From positions 1-5,073 of the forward strand of contig CAMOHV010000142.1 in NCBI GenBank assembly GCA_946615275.1: a stretch of 5,073 bases of DNA. The letters are read 5' to 3'. Under the pieces are notes generated by a model, which was given only the letters and a program-made list of their open reading frames with translations, searched no databases and was not told where the DNA came from. Shown here piece after piece: positions 1 to 5,073 of this stretch. This stretch comes from an uncultured Verrucomicrobiota bacterium. Its GTDB lineage: Bacteria; Verrucomicrobiota; Kiritimatiellia; RFP12; UBA1067. The position numbers and the translations under genes were made by a program. Positions within the stretch are counted from its first letter, which is position 1. The number at the start of each line of letters is the position of its first letter.

Positions 1-3000
1 GCGCCGCGGACGAACTCCCGCGCGCGCTGGAACACGGTGTACAGCGCCGGCACGAATATTATCCCCACGAGCGTCGCGGCGAGCATCCCCGAGCACGTGC
101 AGATGCCTATCGCCTTCATCGCGCCCGCGCCCGCGCCGGTCTTGAACACAAGCGGCAGCACGCCGAAGATGAAGCTCCACGCCGTCATCATCACCGCGCG
201 GAAGCGCAGGTTCGCGCCGTTCACCGCGGCCTCGCGCACCTCCACGCCCCTGGCGCGCTCCTGCTTCGCGAACTCCACCATCAGGATCGCGTTCTTGGCC
301 GCGAGGCCGATCAGCATCACACACCCGAGCTGCGCGTACACCGAAAGCGCCGTATGCGTGAGCCACAGCCCCAGGAACGCGCCCGTGAGCGCGCACAGAA
401 CGGAAAGCATCACCGAGACCGGGATTGTCCAGCTCTCGTACTGCGCAACCAGGAAGAGATACGCGAAGAGCATCGCCGCGCACATGAGCCACAGCAGCTG
501 CCCCTCGTTCTCCTTCTCCTGGAGCGCGACAGGCCCCCACTCCACCGCGAAGTCCTTCGGGAGCTTCGTCCTTGAGATGAGGTCCATCACCTCGGAGGAC
601 GACACGCCGTCCGCGGGCGTCACGTCGAACCACGCCGCAAGCATCTTGTTGTAGCACATCGTCTCGCGCGGGCCAACGGTGTATTCAAGCGAGCCGATCG
701 AAGAAAGAGGCACGGCCTCGCCTGACGCCGTGGGGATGCGGATGTCGAGGACGTCCGCCACCGAGCTTCGCCTGTCCGGGTCGTTCTGCAGCTTCACCTC
801 GTAGACGCCGCCCTTGAGGTTGAAGTCGTTCACGTAGTACGACGCGAGCTTGTTCTGGAGCGTCTGGAACACGAGCTTCGGCGTGAGGCCGAACGACTCC
901 GCCTTGCGGCGGTCCAGCTTCAGTTCGAGCTGCGGCGTCGCGGCGGTGAAGCCGTGCACCGCCGCCTTGACGAGCTTGTTGGACATAAGCGACGCCACAA
1001 GGCCGTCAGCCGCCTCCAGAAGCTCCTGCGGGGACTGCCCGGCGATGGCGCAGAGGTTGAAGCCGACGCCGCTCGACCCGCCCAGCCCGCGCACGGCCGG
1101 AGGCTGGAAGAACACGAACTGGCCTGCGTAGAGATCCTCCGTCGCCGCCTTCACGCGCTCCATCACATGGTCAATCTGCGTCTCGGGCGTCTTGCGGCTG
1201 TCCCAGTGGTCGAGGCGGACAAGCGCGTTCGCGAGGTTCTCCCCCGATCCCCATAGCGCCGACGTTCCGCAAGTGGATGAGATCGACTGCACGCCCGGTA
1301 TCTTCTTCACGCGCTCGTGGAACTCGTCGATCACCTCGATCGTGCGGTCGAGCGTCTGGCCCTCCGGCAGGCGGCAACGCACCTGGATGTACCCGCGGTC
1401 CTCCTTGGGCAGAAACGCCGACGGCACCTGCCCCGTGAGCCACCAGAGCCCGCACACGACGACGCCGAAGAGGAGGATGGTCACGATTCCCTGACGCACC
1501 AGGAGCTTCACGAAAAAGAGGTACACACTCCTCGATCCGGAAATGAGCATGTTGAACGGCGCGAACACGATGGGCGGCTTCTCGCGCGGCGGCTTGAGGA
1601 GGTACGCGCACAGGACGGGCGAGAGGACGAGCGCCACCACGGTGGAGATGACGAGCGCCGTGCACATAGTCACGGCGAACTGCACGTACATCATCCCAAC
1701 CATGCCCGAGTAGAACGCGAGCGGGATGTAGCAGGCGAGCGTCACGAGCGTAGTCGCTATGATCGCGCTTGTGATCTGCGTCATGGACTTCTCGGCGGCG
1801 GCCTTGGCGGGAAGCCCCTCGCGCAACATCAGGGACTGCGTGTTCTCCACCACCACGATCGCGTCGTCCACGAGCGAGCCTATGACGAGGATGAGGCCGA
1901 ACATCGTGAGGACGTTCAGCGTGAAGCCCAGCGCGTACAGGACGATGAACGCGCCCAGGAGCGCGATGGGTATTGCGATCGCGGGGATGAACGTGGCGCG
2001 CCAGTCCTGCAGGAAGAGGTAGGTGATAAGAACCACCAGCGCGAGCGCCACGAAGAGCGTCCAGGCGGTCTCCTTGAGGAAGACGAGCGTGAAGGCCGTC
2101 GTGTCGTCCGCGAGCACGCCCACGACGCCCGGCGGCATGCGGGCGATCCACTTGTCCACCTCCTTCTTCACGCGCTCGGCTGTGGCCACGGCGTTCGCCT
2201 CGGGGGCCTTGTACACGCTGAGCCACACGGCCGGGTTCTCGTTGAAGCGCGAGCGGATGGTGTAGCCCCTGCAGCCGAGCTCCACGCGCGCCACGTCCTT
2301 CACGAGCACCTGCGCGCCGGTCTCCTTGTTTGAGCGCACGACGATGTTCTCGAACTCCTCCTTCGTCTTGAGGCGCCCCTTCACGTTCAGCTTGAAGGAG
2401 AGGTACTTGTTGGCGTATTCGCCGCCGACGGTTCCGGCGGCCGCCTGGATGTTCTGCGACTCGATGGCGCTCTTGATCTCCGCGATGGAGACGTTGAGGC
2501 CCGAGAGGCGCACGGGGTCGAGCCAGATGCGCATGGCGTACGTGCGGCCGCCGGACTCCACGAGCGCCACGCCGTCCATTCTCGCTATGGCGTCCGCAAC
2601 CTGCTTCTCCACGAAGTTGGAGAGCTCCATGAGATCCATCTCGCGCCCGTCCGTCATGAACATGTACATCACCATGCGGTCCTCTGGGCTCTTGCGCACG
2701 GTGATGCCGTACTGCGTGACCTCCATCGGCAGCTTCGGCTCCGCGCGCTTCACGGCGTTCTGCACGTTCACGAGCGCGATGTTGGACGGCGTCCCGGGGC
2801 GGAATACGCAGTAGCAGTTGTACACGCCCTTGGCGTTGGCGTTCGACTTGTAGTACCAGATGTCGTCGACGCCGTTGATCTGGTCCTCGATCACCTGCGC
2901 CACGGACTCGTTCACCACCTGCGCGCTCGCTCCTGTGTAGGAGGTCGAGACGGTGATCGTCACTGGGGTGATGTTGGGGTATTCCGCCACCGGCATCCTG

Positions 3001-3092
3001 GAAAGGCAGATGCCGCCGCAGATGGCGATGACGATCGCCACGACCCACGCGAGGCGGGGATGGTCGATGAACACCTGGGAAATCGACTTCAT
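1..3092 (-). CDS. Efflux RND transporter permease, HAE1 (AcrB-like) family; 3' end cut by window edge
   Basis: Inner-membrane proton/substrate antiporter, the motor of a tripartite pump that exports small molecules from the periplasm and inner-membrane leaflet through an outer-membrane channel. 1030 codons are readable without a stop and the family is usually 1020-1060 residues, so only the cytoplasmic tail is missing. The start at 3092 gives MKSISQVFIDHPRLAW, matching the N-terminus of AcrB-type pumps. TM1 lies at about 14-31, porter domain at 40-330, TM2-TM4 at about 344-412, TM5-TM6 at about 435-490, TM7 at about 534-552, second porter half at 560-850, and TM8-TM12 at about 866-1021. The TM4 motif VDDAIVVVEN (D409, D410), K933 in GLAAKNAILMVEF (TM10) and T970 (TM11) match the AcrB relay D407, D408, K940 and T978. 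The double Asp separates it from heavy-metal (HME) pumps. It starts one base after the adaptor stop. It is cysteine-rich (18 Cys) and lacks the AcrB distal-pocket phenylalanines. Substrate unknown. Confidence 0.97.
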   Translation of the reverse strand, partial: MKSISQVFIDHPRLAWVVAIVIAICGGICLSRMPVAEYPNITPVTITVSTSYTGASAQVVNESVAQVIEDQINGVDDIWYYKSNANAKGVYNCYCVFRPGTPSNIALVNVQNAVKRAEPKLPMEVTQYGITVRKSPEDRMVMYMFMTDGREMDLMELSNFVEKQVADAIARMDGVALVESGGRTYAMRIWLDPVRLSGLNVSIAEIKSAIESQNIQAAAGTVGGEYANKYLSFKLNVKGRLKTKEEFENIVVRSNKETGAQVLVKDVARVELGCRGYTIRSRFNENPAVWLSVYKAPEANAVATAERVKKEVDKWIARMPPGVVGVLADDTTAFTLVFLKETAWTLFVALALVVLITYLFLQDWRATFIPAIAIPIALLGAFIVLYALGFTLNVLTMFGLILVIGSLVDDAIVVVENTQSLMLREGLPAKAAAEKSMTQITSAIIATTLVTLACYIPLAFYSGMVGMMYVQFAVTMCTALVISTVVALVLSPVLCAYLLKPPREKPPIVFAPFNMLISGSRSVYLFFVKLLVRQGIVTILLFGVVVCGLWWLTGQVPSAFLPKEDRGYIQVRCRLPEGQTLDRTIEVIDEFHERVKKIPGVQSISSTCGTSALWGSGENLANALVRLDHWDSRKTPETQIDHVMERVKAATEDLYAGQFVFFQPPAVRGLGGSSGVGFNLCAIAGQSPQELLEAADGLVASLMSNKLVKAAVHGFTAATPQLELKLDRRKAESFGLTPKLVFQTLQNKLASYYVNDFNLKGGVYEVKLQNDPDRRSSVADVLDIRIPTASGEAVPLSSIGSLEYTVGPRETMCYNKMLAAWFDVTPADGVSSSEVMDLISRTKLPKDFAVEWGPVALQEKENEGQLLWLMCAAMLFAYLFLVAQYESWTIPVSVMLSVLCALTGAFLGLWLTHTALSVYAQLGCVMLIGLAAKNAILMVEFAKQERARGVEVREAAVNGANLRFRAVMMTAWSFIFGVLPLVFKTGAGAGAMKAIGICTCSGMLAATLVGIIFVPALYTVFQRAREFVRG

Positions 3093-3093
3093 G

Positions 3094-4173
3094 TCACTTC
3101 TTCTCCGGAGCCGGCTCCACTATCATGCCCCGGCGCACCTTGTGCCCGCCCTCGGCCACGAGGCGTTCGCCCACGGAAAGGCCCTTCTCCACGAACTGCC
3201 ATTCGTCGGTGATGTTGCCGCGCGCGATGTAGCGGCGCTCGGCCGCGCCGCCCTTGCCGACGACCCAGACGTACGGGCCCTTGACGTCCTGGAGGATGGC
3301 CGTGACGGGGATCGCCGGGCGCGGGACGCCCTTCTTCGACGTGAGCGTGACGGTAACGGTGCCGCTCGGCTTCAGGATGCGGGCGGCGTTCGGGAAGATG
3401 GCGTACACTTGCAGCGTGTCGGTGAGCTCGTCGCCCGCGTTCTCCACGTACTCGATCTCGCCCTTCTCGAGGTATTCGTCGCCGTTGGCGAGGGCGAGCT
3501 TCAACACAGCCTCGTCCTTGATGCGCCTGCCGCTCCCTCCGAAGAGGTCCAGGTATTCGCGGTTCGATATGGAGAAGCGCACGCGGATGGGGGAGTACTG
3601 CACGAGCGTAACGAGCGTCCCGGAGGCGGTGGTCACGTAGTTGCCCTTAGTGAAGAGCGTGGTGCCGAGCTTGCCGGCTATGGGGGCCGTGATGCGGCAG
3701 TGGGCGAGGTTGTCCCGGGCCACCGTGAGGTCGGCCACGGCGGCGGCCAGCGCGGCGCGGGCGGAGTCGCGCGCGGAGAGCGAGTTGTCCACGGCGTCCT
3801 GGCTCACGGCGCGCGTGTCGATGAGCTTCAGGTGGCGCTCGTAGCTGCGCTCGGCGTACTGCTTGGCGGCCTTGGACTCCGCGACCTTCGCCTCGGCGTT
3901 CTTGACGGCCGCCTCGTACTTGACGGAGTCGAGACGGTAGAGGAGGTCGCCCTCCTTCACCACGGCGCCGTTCTCGAAGCCCACCTCGAGAATTTCGCCG
4001 GAGACCTGCGGCACCACGTTCACCTGCGCCACGGGGACGACTCGCCCGGGGTAGGTCTTCACCTGGAGGTCGGCGATCTCCGCGACGGAAGCGACCGGCA
4101 GACGTATGGTGTCCGCCGCCAGCGCGCCCGCCGCCGCGAGCGCGAACAACGCAGAAACTGCTATTCTGTTCAT
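3094..4173 (-). CDS. Efflux RND transporter periplasmic adaptor subunit (membrane fusion protein, AcrA/MexA-like)
   Basis: Periplasmic adaptor that bridges the RND pump to an outer-membrane channel; 359 residues, a normal length for the family. Residues 1-19 form a signal peptide (basic MNR, then an Ala/Leu-rich core, cleavage probably after ALA or the next Ala). There is no lipobox cysteine, so it is not a lipoprotein like AcrA. The first lipoyl half is at about 51-84 (VPQVSGEI, then ENGAVVKEGDLLYRLD). An Ala/Lys/Glu/Arg-rich alpha-helical hairpin spans about 85-157. The second lipoyl half is at about 158-192 (CRITAPIAGKLG), a beta-barrel runs at about 195-280, and the membrane-proximal domain is C-terminal (GLSVGERLVAEGGHKVRRGM). 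At the hairpin tip R113, L117 and S124 reproduce the RxxxLxxxxxxS pattern of AcrA, which is known to contact TolC-type channels. It is the first gene of the operon, with its own promoter about 45 bases upstream. Confidence 0.96.
   Translation of the reverse strand: MNRIAVSALFALAAAGALAADTIRLPVASVAEIADLQVKTYPGRVVPVAQVNVVPQVSGEILEVGFENGAVVKEGDLLYRLDSVKYEAAVKNAEAKVAESKAAKQYAERSYERHLKLIDTRAVSQDAVDNSLSARDSARAALAAAVADLTVARDNLAHCRITAPIAGKLGTTLFTKGNYVTTASGTLVTLVQYSPIRVRFSISNREYLDLFGGSGRRIKDEAVLKLALANGDEYLEKGEIEYVENAGDELTDTLQVYAIFPNAARILKPSGTVTVTLTSKKGVPRPAIPVTAILQDVKGPYVWVVGKGGAAERRYIARGNITDEWQFVEKGLSVGERLVAEGGHKVRRGMIVEPAPEKK
3103..3106 (-). promoter_or_regulatory. Ribosome-binding site of the RND permease inside the adaptor 3' end
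   Basis: GGAG on the minus strand lies 10 bases before the permease ATG at 3092, within the last codons of the adaptor. The adaptor TGA (3096-3094) and the permease ATG are separated by one base, an arrangement that favours coupled translation and fixes the permease start. Confidence 0.7.
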
Positions 4174-4181
4174 CTATGGTT

Positions 4182-4187
4182 TCCCCT
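4182..4187 (-). promoter_or_regulatory. Ribosome-binding site of the adaptor gene
   Basis: AGGGGA on the minus strand lies 8 bases before the ATG at 4173. It supports this start, which also gives a proper signal peptide, and it directly abuts the leader inverted repeat. Confidence 0.7.
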
Positions 4188-4208
4188 GCGCCGACCCAGT
4201 GGCGGCGC
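4188..4208 (-). promoter_or_regulatory. GC-rich inverted repeat in the efflux operon leader (5' UTR hairpin or operator)
   Basis: GCGCCG and CGGCGC arms (4208-4203 and 4193-4188) enclose nine bases. Two further C-G pairs form if one T (4194) bulges, giving an 8-bp stem with loop ACTG. The repeat fills the space between the predicted transcription start (about 4209) and the Shine-Dalgarno sequence (4187-4182). It could be a leader RNA hairpin affecting stability or ribosome access, or a DNA operator for a repressor. The sequence shows the repeat; the role is inference. Confidence 0.5.
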
Positions 4209-4215
4209 GAGTAAG

Positions 4216-4243
4216 ATTATAGCATAAATCTGGTCGTTGTGGG
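4216..4243 (-). promoter_or_regulatory. Predicted sigma-70-type promoter of the efflux operon (extended -10)
   Basis: On the minus strand TATAAT (4221-4216) is a perfect -10 hexamer preceded by TGC, giving an extended -10 element TGCTATAAT. The best -35 candidate is weak: CCCACA at 4243-4238 with a 16-base spacer, matching the consensus only in the last three positions. An extended -10 can compensate for a poor -35. The predicted start of transcription is near 4209, leaving a leader of about 36 bases before the adaptor ATG at 4173. The local AT-richness stands out from the GC-rich surroundings. Confidence 0.75.
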
Positions 4244-4254
4244 ATAAGAGTTGA

Positions 4255-4265
4255 GAACCTAGTTC
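4255..4265. promoter_or_regulatory. Small dyad GAAC-CTA-GTTC upstream of the efflux promoter
   Basis: A perfect 4-bp-arm dyad with a 3-base centre lies about 12 bases upstream of the weak -35. Its position would suit an activator or repressor site. Short dyads of this size arise by chance, so this is only a candidate operator. Confidence 0.25.
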
Positions 4266-4388
4266 AAAGATCACCGTCATGCCGGAGCCGTCGCCTTCCG
4301 CCACAATCACACCGCCGCCGTCCTTGTCGGCTAGACGGGCCTTCCGTTCAGGCGCAGCAGAATCCTGCTTTCTGTCGAATTCATTGGC
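4266..4388. other. Intergenic stretch of uncertain content between gap terminator and efflux promoter
   Basis: About 120 bases with no convincing complete gene. One minus-strand frame reads without stops through the stretch and contains a protein-like run (RKARLADKDGGG, then GSGMTVIFEL). It has no start codon with a ribosome-binding site inside the stretch, and the open frame only becomes long by running through the gap terminator on one side and the promoter on the other. GC at third positions in this frame (about two thirds) is below that of the neighbouring genes. It may be a decayed gene remnant or simply chance coding potential in GC-rich DNA. Confidence 0.3.
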
Positions 4389-4421
4389 AAAAAGGAACGG
4401 CCGGCGAATGCCGGCCGTTCC
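4389..4421 (-). terminator. Rho-independent terminator of the gap gene
   Basis: A perfect 12-bp stem (GGAACGGCCGGC / GCCGGCCGTTCC) with a 4-base loop (ATTC on the minus strand) is followed on the minus strand by TTTTT at 4393-4389. It begins 23 bases after the gap stop codon. Flanking AAAGG opposite the T run could lengthen the stem through two G-U and three A-U pairs. On the plus strand the stem is followed only by CCTTTCG, so termination should act mainly on transcripts from gap. Confidence 0.93.
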
Positions 4422-4444
4422 CCTTTCGCTGTGTTCGCGGAATG

Positions 4445-5073
<629 letters not shown>

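Noticed and set aside
1317..2333. Plus-strand open frame of 338 codons opposite the pump
   Set aside because: Its His/Arg/Glu/Asp-rich composition is typical of an antisense shadow of a GC-rich membrane-protein gene.
1171..3048. Long open frame (625 codons) on the minus strand overlapping the pump
   Set aside because: It is a shadow in another frame of the pump gene: Arg/Gly/His-rich, low-complexity translation with no domain logic, while the overlapping frame reads as a complete HAE1 permease.
1..3092. Heavy-metal (HME, CusA-like) RND pump
   Set aside because: TM4 carries the double Asp VDDAIVVVEN motif of HAE1 pumps and not the HME-type DGAVVMVEN-like motif, and the flanking segments follow AcrB closely.
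4188..4208. Leader inverted repeat as a terminator or attenuator
   Set aside because: No T run follows on either strand; on the minus strand it is followed directly by the Shine-Dalgarno sequence and the adaptor start.
2953..4227. Plus-strand open frame of 424 codons opposite the adaptor
   Set aside because: It is antisense to a clear membrane fusion protein gene and arises from GC-rich third positions. It has no recognisable domains and runs back through the efflux promoter.
4360..4376. Short hairpin AGCAG-AATC-CTGCT in the intergenic region
   Set aside because: A 5-bp stem with no T run and no relation to a gene end or start; expected by chance.

Overview
The window is a chromosomal stretch from a Gram-negative bacterium with high GC content, strongly GC-biased at third codon positions. 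All genes are on the minus strand. Read in the direction of transcription (high to low coordinates), it holds the last ~62% of a glycolytic glyceraldehyde-3-phosphate dehydrogenase gene (5073 to 4445), a strong intrinsic terminator (about 4421-4389), a short intergenic region with a promoter, and a two-gene efflux operon. The operon encodes a periplasmic adaptor (4173-3094) and an RND-superfamily inner-membrane pump of the HAE1 type (3092 to beyond position 1). I cannot place the organism firmly. A cytoplasm, periplasm and outer membrane are implied by the tripartite pump. The unusually cysteine-rich pump hints at an anaerobe. A PVC-type lineage such as Kiritimatiellota or Verrucomicrobiota is only a guess from overall style.

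The adaptor and pump are separated by one base, with the pump's ribosome-binding site inside the adaptor's 3' end, so they are almost certainly co-transcribed and translationally linked. The adaptor carries the hairpin-tip R-L-S pattern known from AcrA-type partners of TolC-family outer membrane channels, so a TolC-like channel is expected. None is encoded here, and it could lie downstream past position 1 or elsewhere. The pump keeps the whole proton-relay set (D409, D410, K933, T970), so it should be active. By eye alignment, however, the phenylalanine cluster that lines the AcrB deep drug pocket is absent, so AcrB-like substrates should not be assumed.

The 271-base gap between the dehydrogenase and the adaptor holds the terminator, about 125 bases of uncertain content (one frame looks protein-like), a small GAAC-N3-GTTC dyad, an extended -10 promoter (TGCTATAAT on the minus strand), and a GC-rich inverted repeat between the predicted transcription start and the adaptor's Shine-Dalgarno sequence. 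This arrangement suggests the efflux operon has its own regulated promoter, independent of the housekeeping gene upstream. No regulator gene, mobile element, CRISPR array or RNA gene was seen. I did not find an undescribed system; the points most worth a second look are the altered drug pocket and the leader/operator structures.
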